Below, one piece after another: positions 44,716-58,610 of a DNA stretch of 64,000 nucleotides. The position numbers were made by a program, and so were the translations under genes. The notes under the pieces are model-generated. The model worked only from the letters and a program-made list of their open reading frames with translations, was not told the origin of the DNA and ran no database searches. Numbering within the stretch: the stretch's first letter is position 1; the number at the start of each line of letters is the position of its first letter. Source of the DNA: Cololabis saira (taxonomy: Eukaryota; Chordata; Actinopteri; Beloniformes; Belonidae); NCBI RefSeq assembly GCF_033807715.1, contig NC_084596.1, positions 38,108,958 to 38,172,957 on the forward strand, in the 5' to 3' direction.

Positions 44716-44914
44716 TGCATACATTTTATTTATATATTTTAACAATAAAGTTGCCACTTGTGAAAATTCAGTGTTGTGATTTCTTCACAGTTAACAGGAT
44801 TCATTTGTCTGGTAACATAAGAAGTGAAATGATGAGGAATTGGAGTAAATAACCATGGTGTACCTGTTTAGAATTAAATTCAATCTTCCTGTTTGAAGAC
44901 GAGGTGACTAAAGG

Positions 44915-45000
44915 CTGATTTATGGTTCCGCGTTACACCAACGCAGAGCTTACGGCGTAGGGTACGTATCGATTTAACGCAGAACCGTGGACACGCTTTG
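44915..45000. repeat. Palindromic 'ggttccgcg' MITE, partial copy
   Basis: The left end 'aggctgatttatggttccgc', 'gttacaccaacgcagagctt', 'acggcgtagggtacg' joins 'tatcgatttaacgcagaacc'. It is shorter than other copies because the centre is missing. It is preceded by TAA. Confidence 0.7.
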
Positions 45001-45270
45001 CTACGCAGCCGCTGCTCCTCTCCCCGGAGCAACGCTTTGTCTCCTCCCCTGCTACACGTCACTCAAGCAGCCAATCAGCGCAGAGCCTCATTATCATACC
45101 CCCCCCTTCCCTTAGAATGGAGCACAGAAAAAGGGGTTAGAAGCGGTAAAACTATAGACACGGCCCACAGGCTGAATTTCTGATTTATGTAGAAAAAACA
45201 AGCTTTAGATTGTTTTTAAGACAAGGCCTGTTTAAAATATACATTAAATGCCATAATATGTCACCTTTAA

Positions 45271-46811
45271 TTACAGAGGAATTGCTTTAAGTTTGATAAA
45301 AGTACATTTAAAACACAGTGCCAAAGATGTTAGATGAGCTGCACACCAACTAAGAGTATCAGATGTATGCTTTGTGGACTGATGGGCCAAGTGAAAGATC
45401 TACCACGGATGATCTTGGATTATGCGTATATATACATATATAGCCTATATACAAAGGAGTAAAACTGATTTCTTGCTTGTGTGTGTTGCAGAGTTGCATA
45501 GCAAAATATAAAACAATAAAAACCATGATGAATGAATGATATTACACAACTACTGTTCAAGACATTAAGCTAAATTTACCTTTAAAGTAAATACAGTAAT
45601 TACAAATGAATGTGAGATTACACTATAATGAAGTAATCCTACCAGCTACATTACCATAATTCAACAATTATGGGATAGGAAAAAGCTACTCACAATATAT
45701 CAGAAGAGTCCAAATTAAAGGAAAAGAAACACTGTCATTGAAATGTTTCATATAAAAGGGTCTGGTCATAAATTCAGGAGGTGTAACAAAGAACAAGCAG
45801 CCGCCTTTGTTCCAAATTAAAGTCCATATCTTCAGTCTGTGATAAGGCGTGCCTGCAGACTCGGGGGAGTTTTGGCCAGGGTTCCCTCATAAATTTGGTC
45901 ACAGCTAAAGATACTGCAAAGCCTTCATCTAAAAAAACGTGGGAGTGAGAGGTTTTGTGGGAATATACACAGCTATGGGAAGTTTTTCTTCTCTGGTATC
46001 CACACTGCTTTGATGTGGCCAGCAGGTGTCCACAACAAGACTCTGAGATTGGCTTATTTGTGGCCAATTGCAATTGCTTAGATTTCCTATCAGCACCTTT
46101 TTATTTGTGTATTTCGTCAGATGCAGAGAAGGGAGGAGAGCTGTGAATCCTTCTGCTACAGTTACACGCTCAACAGCCCCCCTGGGTTATGTCACACTTC
46201 AGAAGACTGTGTTTGATGGTTAAGAAGGAGATCAGCTCTGGAGATGGTCTGCTGAGGACTACTACGGTATGAAGAGTACACACCAACCTAGGGAGCTGGT
46301 TCACTGAGGGAACTGTGCTCACTGGATTGTTTTCTAGCAAGTAATCTGAGAGAGAGTTGAAGGTCATCCTCAAAACCCAACTCGTGTTCATATGTAGTTT
46401 TACACATTTTTATAAGTCATCTTGGATGAATAGATAAACAGCTGTAACAACTTACCTATCAGGTGCAAATGAATGTAAATAGAGAATTTTTTAATGTTGG
46501 TGACTTAGTCCAGATTTTGAAAGTATGAATGACCTTACAGCCACAATGTGAGTGTGTTATTTTACATCGTATAAGATGTAAAATTATCATTTAAATTGTT
46601 TTGAAATTGTTATTATTGAAATTGTTCAAGAATTGACAATCAGCTTCTTCCATGGACATATTCATAGCAGACATTACAGCACATTTCCTTGTTTATTCTG
46701 CAACACATATTCACTTCAATTTTACACAGATTTAGTACATTTTATTTATAACAGTTCAGAGACAGAAACACAAGTATTCCTTTTGACCAGCCTTTGTCCA
46801 ATGTGCTTGTT
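45271..46811. other. No gene recognised
   Basis: No recognised coding or repeat structure. Confidence 0.45.
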
Positions 46812-46819
46812 GTATCTAT

Positions 46820-47373
46820 TGGCGCTCGGCTCGGCTCGGTGCAGCCCCGTCTTGCACGTTTGCACTAGGGGCTGAGACGGGTAGAGCCGCTCCAAGCTGA
46901 TACTATTTATGTAACCATTCCGGCGAGGTTCTTTGCGGGCTGAGCCGGGAATATTTCTGACGTCACCACCCTCCGCGCCTCTGATTGGTCGGGGGGCGGG
47001 GCCGTCAGACGTTTGAATCAGGAAGCGGGAGTCAGCGCGAGAGCGACCCGCGGCTCGCGGCGATTTTATTATAAAGCGCAAAACGTCTGTTTGGTGATCC
47101 AACTCTGAGGTGCAGATGTTCATAAACCTGGTGGCTGAGGAGAGAATTAAAAAAGGGATGTAGACGGGCTGTTTTACTCTCAGCCGCTCGTGGCTCCAGC
47201 TGATTTCTCATCAGCGCCGACATGAACAAAGCGGTTGCGCAATCGAGTACGTCACAGCAGCTTCACCCCAACCCCCCCATTTCTCACCTGGCTGTGGAAA
47301 AACAAACGGGTAGAGGCGGGTAAAGGCGTGACGAGCCGAGTCGGGCTCAGTAAGTCCTAGTGCAAAAGTGCCA
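46820..47373. mobile_element. MITE of the 'cgagccgagtcgggct' family, copy 1
   Basis: A 554-bp element sharing long stretches with the copy at 60629-62328: 'gtcagacgtttgaatcagga', 'agcgggagtcagcgcgagag', 'cgtctgtttggtgatccaac', 'tgaggtgcagatgttcataa', 'gagtacgtcacagcag'. It ends 'gtgacgagccgagtcgggct'. The terminal repeats are worn (TGGCGCT at left, AGTGCCA at right) and no clean target duplication is seen. 'gacgtcacc' and 'attggtcggggggcgggg' in it resemble promoter boxes. Confidence 0.8.
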
Positions 47374-47389
47374 TAAGGTGCTACAAATT

Positions 47390-48070
47390 CTAATCTTGTT
47401 TTGTATTTTCACGCTTCATTTTCTAGAAGGAAGAACATTTCAAAGATGCATTAATGCATTAAAACAGTGAAACATACAGTACACCCAGGTACCGGTAAAC
47501 TTTTCTTATCTGTTGAAGTTCACTATATTCATGATTCAGACTTAAGTTTAGAAAGGATCATGTTTAAAATATGATCCTGCACAACGGTATTGCAAATGAG
47601 CTCATTTGAACAGTTGCAAAAATGTTAGTTAATTCAACTAAATTTAATCCGTCTGAAATAGTTTGAATATGAATATGAATAGTGCCCTAGTGACACAAAA
47701 TTTGAAACAATAATGAAATGCAACTTTTTTTAAAACAGAGGAAAGAAAGAGATGTGTGACCTCAATTTTCTTCACCCGTACAGCAGCTCACATCGTGCCA
47801 CATCATTTAAATGAATGAACCATTTTTTTGCTTCCATTTCCACACGAACATTATGAAGTTATAATCAGCCATTGACTATGACCACTAATTGGTATGGTTC
47901 TAGGTTGTGATATGTTTTCATCTTAGTTGAGATCGACAGAAACTTTCCTCGAACTCTTGAGGCAATGATGCAGTAGAACAAATATACTGTAGGTAAGTCA
48001 ATTGAGTGGATAATGATGAAATCTTGAATGGAAAAAGATGCTGTGTTACCAGAAATAATCTTTAAAACTA
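47390..48070. other. No gene recognised
   Basis: No recognised coding or repeat structure. Confidence 0.45.
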
Positions 48071-48076
48071 TATGTA

Positions 48077-48112
<36 letters not shown>

Positions 48113-48118
48113 TGTATG

Positions 48119-48188
<70 letters not shown>

Positions 48189-48208
48189 GAGAGAGAGAAA
48201 GAGAGAGC
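48071..48208. repeat. Compound microsatellite (TATG)n (TA)n (GA)n
   Basis: TATG units pass into a TA run of about 60 bp and then a short GA run. The minus-strand Tyr/Ile/His-rich ORF over it is an artefact. Confidence 0.95.
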
Positions 48209-50030
48209 TTCTATTCTTAGATGAAGTTGTCTTACGGCACTTTATACATAATGCAAAACGAATACATTTCAATTCATTTAATCTATTTTAATCCAGTTCA
48301 GTCAGACTGAATGCATTTCAATTCAAGTGTATTGATGTAATACTAATTTTTTTAACATAGCATAGACATGGAACCGATGGACTGTATTTAATATTTAATC
48401 ATATTCAATTTCACATCCTGAGCATGGACAGTGTGTTAAATAAAAACAGAAACAAAAAACAGATTGCTAAAATGAGCAAATCCCTCAGAAAAGAGCTCAG
48501 AAGGTTTAATGACTTACAGTACATGTCTTTTTTTCAATGCTACGGGCCTACCACTGTTTAATATCAATTTCCTTTGCAGAAAACACAATTTTCTTTGTAG
48601 AATTGCGTGTGTGGGCATTCATATATGTGTGTGTGTGTGTGTGCGTGTGTGTGTCTGTTTCTTTTTAATTGACTGTGTGCATTTGGAAATAAGGCTTTGG
48701 ATAGCAAATCTTTCAAAATTAGGTTTTAACATGGCGCTGCTGATGGGTTAGGCATAGCTGAACTCTGCAGTTTTGAGAAACTGCTGATTTTAGCCAAAGA
48801 GGTTTTACACAAGACGGGGTTTTGTATCTAGTAAATGACAAGGTCATTTGTATGACAGTGATCAATAGTACTAACAAGATAAAAAAAAAGTCAGCAAAGA
48901 AATTAATTACACAATTCTTCTGTTTTCTTTTTTTTAGTTTTGTTTTTGTTTTTTCAATTATTAAGCAATTTTCCACCCCAGTCTTATAACACAATAACAG
49001 CTTACTGTTTTGTGTGGTTCAGGAAGATGATCCAAATGCAGGATATGGGTAGGAGGAAGATAATTAACTTAAGAGGTGCTCTAGAAATCAATGGCTATTT
49101 GCATTATCACTTATTATCAAATCTATGCATGGTGTAGGACACCTGTCCCCTTAAACCACAATGCACTTTTGTTTCCACCTGTGGTTAAACTTGCAGGTGA
49201 GCTTTAAGTTGATCTCAATTGCATTCTTGTCAAAAAATAAAATGTTGCAACCAATTTGGTCAACAAATTGGTTGCAACAAATTCAATATAAAGGACACAG
49301 TCATTAAGTGAAGTTAGAAAAAAACCTTTGGTGCACACTATCTATTCAGGCCGATCGGTAGCCTACTGTACACTGTGTGGAAACACACATGAACACTCAC
49401 TCACTCACTCACTCATCTTCTTCCGCTTATCCGTTCCCGGGTAGCGGGACACATGAACACATAAAATGATAATGTTAACATAAATACATGATTTGACCTG
49501 CTTTGGGAAGATTGTCACTGTCCTGAGTGTCTGACATTGACGTTCGTTAGGAACATTGAAATGTCTAATGTTGAAGTGTCTTTCTGACTCCGGATCTTCC
49601 ATAGTGTGCTCTTGGTCATTGAACATTTTTCCACCAATGTTCATGAACTTCCATAAGGCCTTTCAGTTGTCATCATTGCTGGGTCTGCGCTCAGGAAACC
49701 TGTGGTCAATGATAACAAGATGTCAAGATTCAGCATACAGCCACACACTTGAGCATTTTCGATTAACCTCAACAACATGAAGGGCAGCAGTAATGAGTCA
49801 AATATGATCAGATATTCTGGGTATCGTGGTAGTTTGCTGCCCTAGTCATCTTCAGCAATAATTTTCACTCTCTTATATATGGACTTTTGTTCTGTTAAGT
49901 TATACCTTCTCCTATGCAATGGTTAGACATTATTTATAACAGCTGGTTGATCAACATAAAGAACATGGTGATCAGCTGTGGCAACCCTCTACAAATGGAA
50001 AAACCAAAGGCTGTTACTTTTGGTGGATAG
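48209..50030. other. No gene recognised; small repeats
   Basis: A (GT)n run lies at about 48625-48655, a (CTCA)n run at about 49398-49416, and a perfect 15-bp inverted repeat at 49244-49278 (GTTGCAACCAATTTG, 5-base loop). No domain-bearing ORF. Confidence 0.5.
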
Positions 50031-50039
50031 TCTTAAGTT

Positions 50040-50678
50040 CAGAGGTAACTAAGTACAAATACTTTGTTACCTTACTTAAGTAGAAATTTTGGTTATCTAT
50101 ACTTCACTGGAGTAATTATTTTTCAGACGACTTTTTACTTTTACTCCTTACATTTTCACGCAATTATCTGTACTTTTCATTTCGGCCTTTAAATAAAAAC
50201 TATCCAGTTAAATTGTGAATTTGGTTGTGGTTGTGGCACAATGAAGGATGTTCTTGTCCAGTTTTGTTCTTACATCCCTCAGATTCCTGCAACTAAACTT
50301 GGATGTACATTCCAATAAAGGTTAGGATAAATGATAACATGCCTCTGAAGTTTGACTTTTTGCACCATTACAATACTTATAGGCAACTAGTCATTATATC
50401 TCCTGCTCTCTGAAACACATGTTAATGCTCAATAGTACACATATATGGTTCTTTAATATATTTGCATTCATTTTCAATGGCTTTTGTCCTTAATTGCTTT
50501 TTTTCCCCCTTACATTACTTTTACTTTTATACTTTAAGTAGTTTTGAAACCAGTACTTTTATACTTTTACTTGAGTAAAAAACTTGAGTTGATACTTCAA
50601 CTTCTACAGGAGTATTTTTGAACTCTAGTATCTATACTTCTACCTGAGTAATGAATGTGAATACTTTTGACACCTCTG
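50040..50678. mobile_element. hAT element with perfect 8-bp duplication
   Basis: A 639-bp element with ends CAGAGGTAACTAAGTAC and GAATACTTTTGACACCTCTG, flanked by CTTAAGTT (50032-50039 and 50679-50686). The interior repeats 'tacttttac' and 'acttgagta' in both orientations near the ends, as in fish hAT MITEs of the 'cagaggtgggtagtaac' kind. No transposase. Confidence 0.9.
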
Positions 50679-50686
50679 CTTAAGTT

Positions 50687-53600
50687 TGACTGTCTGAAAT
50701 AATTTCATATTGTGCTTAAGGGCAGATATGATATCATGTGTCACTTTTGTCGATGTTAATTTTGGCCTGATAATTGTATTGTGGTGATTCTGCTTTTAGC
50801 TTATAATTATGAATCTAGCACAAGAGGTTGATGAATTGGTGGAGATGAAATCATCACATCAGCTACCTTTGAAATAATTTAAAGAGGACAGAATTCAGTA
50901 GATTTTCTTTATATAGTAAAGTGACTAAATAATATTTTTAGATATGTAATCAGTCTTGGATGAAAAAAGACATTGATTTCATATAGACTGTACTGACTCT
51001 AGCAGGGTTAATGTTCACATTGTAGCATAATACCAGTTTCCAGTATGTTTAACTGCAGATCGGTTAAACCTGTCCTTGATGTAGCCCAGAAAAACGCGTT
51101 CAACTTAGAGCCGAGATTAACTTTTGAAATGTCGCGTGTTAGGCAGAACTGTGTGAAGCAGCTGCTTAGTTAGTCACACGCTCTTGGTTTGTGCAACTGG
51201 CCCCAAAGGAACGGAAACGAAAAATACATACATGAACAGACAAGAAACATAACTGTGGAACAGACAGAGCAACAAGATGGGGCAAAGAAGAGGGAATCAG
51301 AAAAATACTATCAAGTGAAACTACCTTGTGATGACATGAGGTAGTTTTATGGAGCTTGGTACCAAGAACTTCTACAACCCCAAAACAAGTCCCTGCCTTG
51401 GGTTAAGTACTTATGTGCAGTATTCATGTGGTGCTGATATATATATAAATATATCCATTGTTCAGTTAGCTCAGTCTCCCTTGAGTTTGTGTCTTCTTTT
51501 CTTATTTATCAACACCAACTCCAAAGTAAGCAAACAGGAAAGCAGCAACCATCTCCTCATTTTAGTTTGGTGCTCTTTTATTATTCTCCTTCTGAGGCAA
51601 CGTCTTCTTCTTTTATGTATTGGTGGTTTGCAAAAGGCAAAGTGGTACACTACTGCCAACTAGTGGTATGTAGTGGTACTTTGCCATGTTGGTGAATCCT
51701 ACTGAGACACAACAGCTACAAGGATCAAGGAAGAGATATGTATATATATTAAATATAGTAATAATGCACATATATATGCCTTAGGTTTTTACCGGCATGG
51801 TATCAACCATTAATATGTGTGCAGACAAGGTAAAAAAAAAAAAAAAGAAAAAGAAGGAGATGGTCCTGATGTAACAGAGTCAATTTTCCATTAGTGTATA
51901 TGCATTTATTTTATAGTTTATAATCACGAAAATCTGTTAATATAGTATACCTGACATGTCAAACCTCCAGAAACATGTGGAACCTTTGTGTTTTAGTTTG
52001 TTGTTCCCCTACGGACATTCCTGTGAATCCCCCAACTGTATATATGATTTTTCCCGCCTTCACCTCTTCCCTTTTGTTACTGATGTCAATGGGAGAGGTG
52101 AGTCATGTGAAGTCTGATAGGCCACGGTTTGGGTTTCCTGTGTTGCATGCTGATATTTCTTGTTATTATCTGTGTAGGGGCTCAACTCACCACATATGTT
52201 GACCGGAGGAAATGTTATTTTATGCCATTGTCAGGAAATAAATGGAGATCGCCTCCAAAAGAGTCCTGCTGGTCTGAGTCCCTTCAGTTTAAACACAACG
52301 CACACCACTACAGACCCCACCGGTTACACTGATACAGGTCCATACACCTAGGTTTTACTACAGACCTCCCTGAATGGAAACCCACGTTGTCATGCTATAT
52401 TACATCAACAAAGGAAGTAAAATCATACATCACACACAAGGGCAAAACAACACAAACAAACAAGCTAAACACTAGGAACTAAAAAAGTCACACTTAATGA
52501 AACAGGAGAACCAAACATGACCCAAATAAACCCCAACATCAACATCCCGAGAACATGACACTTAAAATGTCAATTCTCACAATTTCTGGCCATAGTTGCA
52601 AGAATACTGCAGTTCAGACATTCCTGCTTGACGGTTTGTAATTGACCACTTGGGATGAAGTTGATTGGTTTCTCTTCTGTTGCTTTATTAAATGATCTTC
52701 TGCCTGCAGTCACTTCTTGTCCACACAGACTGTAAGGTACATGCAGGAGATAATTTGTAGCCTAACTTTTCAAGCCAAACAAATACCTGCAGACTGAACA
52801 ACTGCCATGGTAACAAGTAAGTCATTTACGACAGTATAGCGGTTATCAGAAGAAACAGATACGGTGTAAAGCCCTGGCAAGGTGAAATATTTAGAGAGCT
52901 CTTCTGCCGAATGAGACACTTAAAGTGTGAAGGCCTTGCAACCTTAGCCCTCTGCGGCTGTCCATCCTGCATCTGTGTCAAAGCTAAATCTTCTGTATCA
53001 TGATGTCTTTTATTTATTTATTTTCTACTACAACAGCATGGCTTTGTTGTGAATGAGTCTGTGGAGAAGCTATTCTCATAGGCGATGGGTAAATGTTCTC
53101 AAACCATGGCCGCTATGCTGTAGAATTACAAAAATGTTACATAACACTGACTGTTCGGAGTTTTTGTCAATGCAAAAAACAACATCAATAAACAAGAAAA
53201 GAAAAGACAGAAACACAAATTAATAATTTTAAATTATTATGAGTATTATTACTGCTGGTGTTATTTTGTCAAAGCACATTAATCTAATAAAAATAGACTG
53301 CAGTCAGTTGTTGTTTATCTTCAGGCATTTATCAGAATGGGTTTGCATTTCGTTAGAATCCAGCCAAACTTTCGGCAACAAACATAATTTGATTTTGTAG
53401 GCTCACTCGGGAGTGTGGTCCAGTGTTGCACATTTATGGTTCTTGAGGCAACGCAATCAGACCACCGTTAAGCACTCAGTTTTTAATTACACTATGACCT
53501 TACATTTAATTTATCCTATTTTTGTGAAATCATCTGTATTTAATAAAAATAAACAGCAATGCACAATCATATCTTTTCCACCGTAAATTTTCACTCAAAT

Positions 53601-54205
53601 ATCTACTCTAAACGGGAGCTTTTAGGAAGCTATTGATTGATTCATTGAATCATTACAGACATGTCAAAACCATTGTATAGATCATAACAATGTTAACACT
53701 AGTATGAATTTATGTATCTATATACAAATAGAAACAGTATACATATACACGTGTATACACACACATTTTGAACATATAGAACCCCTTGTAAATAAATCTA
53801 TATTAATAAATGAATCCGTTTTCAATTAATGTACACAAAATAAATATATCTATACCCAATGTACACACACCTATCTATATACATATACATACTTATATAT
53901 ATGCATACGCATAACAATACACATTACACATAAATCCTGTTAAACGTGTCTGAAAAGGGGTAGGAAGAAGCTATGAAATATGTTAAAAGTAAAACATAAC
54001 AAAAGTAAATAATTTACTTAATTAAAGCACTGTACTTACTTCATACAATTTACCACATAGTTAACACAGCACTTACATTTTGTGCCACTGAATACTTGTA
54101 CACTACTGCATCTTACATGGAAATTATGTATTTTCTATTCCAGACAAAGTAATCTAAATGTTTGATCCATATTAAAAGTTCATCATTTCCAAACTTTTGA
54201 TGTTA
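50687..54205. other. No gene recognised
   Basis: A segment at about 51590-51690 ('cgtcttcttcttttatgtat', 'actactgccaactagtgg') resembles the repeat at 63745. The region 51.9-52.6 kb has a retroelement-like look but no paired LTR, primer site or coding trace. Poly(A) and AT-rich tracts occur elsewhere. Confidence 0.45.
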
Positions 54206-55086
54206 CAGTTGGGTCCAGAAGTATTCGGATAACAAGGATTTTATTATTTTTGTCTTTATTAACAAAAATTCTCTCTATTTATATATTCAACAATTTGGAC
54301 AATTGATTGTAAATAAGTTACCTGGCCAGCTGTGGTCCACTCCCTCATTACTTTAAAGCAAATGAAGCAGATCTGGAGTTGGTTTCAGGTATTGAGTTAG
54401 CATCTGGCAGCTGATTGACTGGAGCTACCAATATGAGGCCCTAAGAGATCGCAATCCCAGTAAAAGCCTCCATCATTGGGCTGGAAACACAACATAAATC
54501 TATAATTGACAAAATTAAACCCCTTAGGTGTCGCAAAATCAGCAGTTTTGAACATTCTTTAAAAGAAAGAAAGCACTGATGAACTCAAGAGCAGAAAAGG
54601 GCCTGGAAGAGCACAGAAGCCAACTGAAGTTAATGATAACAGAATCTTTTCCTTAGTCATGAAAAGCCCTTCACAACACCATCAGATGTCAAATATACTC
54701 TTAAAAAGGTCATTGTTTTATTATCAAAATGTACAGTCAAACGATGTATTCATGAATTCAAGAATTTACAACAATGTCAACATTCAAGAACTGGAAAAGA
54801 ACATTAGACTTTCCCATAAAACACCACGAAAAAAGTCTTTGATGTAAAGAAATAGAGTCAGTCAGGGCGACCATGCAGAGCATGCTGATTGGAGATCGTC
54901 AGAATTTGTACATTTCCGGGTTCTAGACCTCAAACAATCGAAGACATCACTAACATCTTCAGAATGGAAGATCTAAGGATGTTAGATGGAGCATGTCTGT
55001 GAAATGACTCCAACCAGTAATTCTACCACAATTGTTAAGGTGGGACTTTTACTTGTGAAAGAGATCCGAATACTTTTTTCCACCAT
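54206..55086 (+). mobile_element. Tc1/mariner element relic
   Basis: It starts after TA with CAGTTGGGTCCAGAAGTATT and ends near 'gagatccgaatacttttttc', the worn inverted partner. In between, the order of a mariner/Tc1 gene is visible at nucleotide level: 'taagagatcgcaatcccagt', 'aagcctccatcattgggctg', 'aagtctttgatgtaaagaaa', 'acatttccgggttctagacc'. Frames are broken throughout, and the length (about 880 bp) indicates internal loss. Confidence 0.65.
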
Positions 55087-58000
55087 TAATTTCAAACATC
55101 TAAAAACATGTTATGACGAGCTTTAAAATTGTGGTACAATTTCATTTATTTTCTTTTTTTTAATTTGCATACCTATACAAAACTAGACTAATTTAAAGAG
55201 ATCTCTTCTGACGTTTTGTATTTGTCACGGTAAAATCATCCTTTATTATATTCATAAATGTCTTTTAAATTAAACATTCTCCTTTTACTTAATCCCTTTT
55301 CACCTGCAGCTTTGCTGTCAATGTCATTTTTGTAAAGCTTTCTTACAGAGAAATATCCACAATGGCAGCAAGATATCAGAGTAAGTGCCACCCTCAGTTT
55401 CACCCAGATTTATCCGACTAACACCATGAAGCAACAAGAAAAAAATATAGATTTACCACCCAAAACAGCACATAGAAACATAGAAAATACCTGGCCGTGA
55501 AAAGGAAAGGCCACTTGAAAGGAAAATGCCTCATGCAAAGATTATATCATGAAGGGGAAAATGCTGGGGGAAAATACACAGAGCATGGGAATAAGTCCTT
55601 TGAGAAAGATTACTGGAGATGGCAAGAGCTCATGACAAAAAGAAAAGAAAACCCAGATCACTGAGTACATTGAAAAGAGAAGGTTTTGTGTCAGAGACCT
55701 CACAGATCAGTGAAGAGCAAAAAAGTAGTTTCATGCTGTGACCAGAATCCAGAACCTGGGAAATAATATGAATTAAAGTAAGACTACATACCATCAAAGA
55801 CATTTTCCAGGGTGTGTAGACTTTTTGTCAAGTGTTTAAGTTCCCTCTTTGACAAAAATGAGACCACAGGAATTGAATACTTGGAATTGTGTTTTCAGTT
55901 TGAGTGGACATAAGACAATGGTCCATCCAACCAACAGATAGGAGGATGAAGTACCGCCTCCACATGGCCACTCGTATTGCTACTTCCACTGCATTGCTGG
56001 TGAAGCAACTGTATTATTTTTTCTTTTTAAGGACTCATTTACTCTAGTTCACACAAGTGTACATCCATGCACATGGTATGATCTACATACAGTACCAAAT
56101 GTTCACCCCCAAACCCATGACTGTTGTGTGTGTGTATTGTGTATGAGTGTTTAAGGCTTTGATCTGACACAGCATTTAAAATGTGCTTGGTTTTCTTGCA
56201 GATATCCACACATTACAGTAAGTACCCTCGTTCAGCCATCAGCAAATATTCTTTGGTGAAGAATCTCTTATTTGAGTCCGAGGTTTGTTACTCAGCCAGA
56301 CAGTGGAACGAGCACATGCTCTATGAGTCATGTCTGGTGCATAAAAATATTTCAGATACATTTTTAAAAGAAAATTCTCATGATGGATAAGTTGATGTGT
56401 GTGCATTACTAATTTATAAGCACATGTATGAGGCTTCCTCATGTACAATAACATTATATCACTGTGATGTACATTGATTGCGAGAAGGCAGACGGCCTGA
56501 ATGCTACAAAGTCTGCATCTCTCTCATCTCTGCATGACTGACATGCTGCAGGGCTTAAGATGCACTTGAGTTCCTGCAGAGTGTTGTTTTTTTGTGCAGC
56601 AGCTTGAAAATGCAAAATGAGGGATAAAGACAGGACGCACCTGGAGGGTCCTGTGAGATCGGTAATTGCTGGAGAGATGAGATTATAATTAGCTTCTTGA
56701 CAGATCTGCATCCTCAAGATTCAGGATTTCAGCTCATTTGCAATGACAACATGTACCATTATGTAATGAAAGTGTGTTAATGAATTGTACAATAAATGCT
56801 ACACTATCCCCTCACAATAAACACAGTAACATACAAATAAGCAGTCAGCTCACAAAAACATTTGGACACGAATATTATATTTTTCTTTTTTTTTCATGGA
56901 AAAGCAAGGCTAAAATAAGGATATAAGAGGGCTTTGGCATTAATAAATATGTTTCAGAGTATTGCTGTCTCAGGTGGGAATGTTAACACACACAGTGGCA
57001 TTTCAGTGAAACTATTCTGAAGTGTAATTTATTAAAATGGTCTGCTATAATAAAATTACCATCACAGTCTTTCAGGTCAGGTCATATACCCCTATTCATT
57101 TATTATATTTTAGATTTGTATTAGATTTATTATAAAAGCAACACTGTGGACATACAAGTAATCATACTCATCTTCTTGTTAACATGTGGGCATAACATTT
57201 CTTGTTGCAGCAGCGCGAGTCCTATCATATCCACTCAATTCTCCTGCAACTGGACATCTGCCATAAGTAGGGTGAGTAGGAGAATAGCCTTAGGTCCAAG
57301 CTGACTTAGCATAACTCTTACCCTGGCTCTCTTCCCTATCTTCCACACTCAATTGCTCCTTTTACAGAGGTGTTTGGCCTGTGGCTGGCTGCAGGACACC
57401 AGGAGTAGAGAGTCTTATGGTCTGCTGCACTTAATCAAACCTCTATACTACCTATTCAAACACTGAGAATGTGTCTTTAAAATGCAAATAAACAAAACAA
57501 AAGGAAAAAGAAAATTATGAGTTAAAATGTCACCTTATTCTTTACAAAAAACCCACCAGCATCACTTAAGCTGTGTGTGGTAATTAAACCTACTGCAAAT
57601 TCACAGCAACATCACCATTGTTAAAACACTGAGAAAGTTAAATATAACACTAGATAAGTATGCATATGTGTCCATTCTTTTGAGTATTATTTTAAAATAG
57701 TTAAATATCTAACACTGAACCAAAGTTACTCCAACTCTGTATGGTGTCTGTTTGACCAAAAGGCTCACAATTAAGCCCAGGTGGCTAACCTTGAGTTCCA
57801 TAACAATACAGACTAAAATACTACTAACTTTTGTATGTGGAATATTTCTACACAAATCCAGTTAAAATTATTTATTGTACCAGCAAATATTTCTCTAAAA
57901 CTTGGTATTTTATGGATCAAAAGTTACCGCAGCAGCAACGTCAAAATGGTGTCTACAAAAATTGAAAGGGGCAGCGTCACCAGAAATTAGGGTGTGGTCA

Positions 58001-58399
58001 ATTTAACACTGCAGGTGTTGGAAAGCATGAAATACCCAAAATATGCACTGGATGAAATGTACTTTTAAGGTGTGACTTTTAGTGTTAAAATGATACTGAT
58101 TTCATCCAACACTGACAAGCTAACATTGGCAGATATGCTTTGTACGAGCAGTCTCACACAAGAAAACAGCACAAAACTGAAAATAGAGGAGCGGAGGAAA
58201 AATGGTTTTACACGACTACCGTGCCAGAATTCTGAATTTGAGCCTACTCCAACTTTACTTTAATGTGATACTACTACTATCTTGGACATGTGGACCTTTG
58301 ATACTGTTTGCAGAGTTTCAGTCCTCAGTTCCTGAGTCACTTTGAAAACAGGATTCTCCAGGCTCTCGATGAGAGAGAAAAAAGTGTTTACTTTTTTTT
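55087..58399. other. No gene recognised
   Basis: Candidate element fragments (for example 'ggtgtgtagactttttgtca' near 55812, and the 57.6-58.1 kb segment with several 'taacactg' motifs) cannot be supported by paired ends. No ORF shows a domain. Confidence 0.45.
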
Positions 58400-58579
58400 C
58401 TCTTGCAAACTATGGCAGAGTAGATGGAGTAGTCGTCTGCTACAGTCAGTGGTTCAATCCCTGCTCTCCTCCATCCATATGTTGAATTGCCCCGAGCAGA
58501 GCCGCCGCAAGGGGTGTGCGAACCGTGCGACCGCACGGGTTTCGCGCCCCAAGGGGCCTCGCGCTATGGGCCGTTTTTG

Positions 58580-58610
<31 letters not shown>

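Larger units (their letters stand above)
44026..45266 (+). mobile_element. TTAA element, family 1, long copy with mini-gene
   Basis: A 1241-bp element starting AGGGGACCTATTATGAAAAA and ending CCATAATATGTCACCT, flanked by TTAA (44022-44025 and 45267-45270). The left part matches copy 1 up to about 44330, and the right part from about 45060 matches both short copies. The central ~730 bp is absent from the short copies. That centre holds a possible two-exon ORF, a very GC-rich block and a nested palindromic MITE end. No DDE transposase is visible. Confidence 0.82.

Noticed and set aside
47865..48272. 135-codon minus-strand ORF
   Set aside because: Most of it translates the TATG/TA microsatellite. 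The same applies to ORFs at 22310-22604 and 13858-14344.
51840..52600. Possible LTR retrotransposon
   Set aside because: The composition and some phrases suggested an LTR, but there are no paired direct repeats, no primer-binding site, no polypurine tract and no gag/pol trace.
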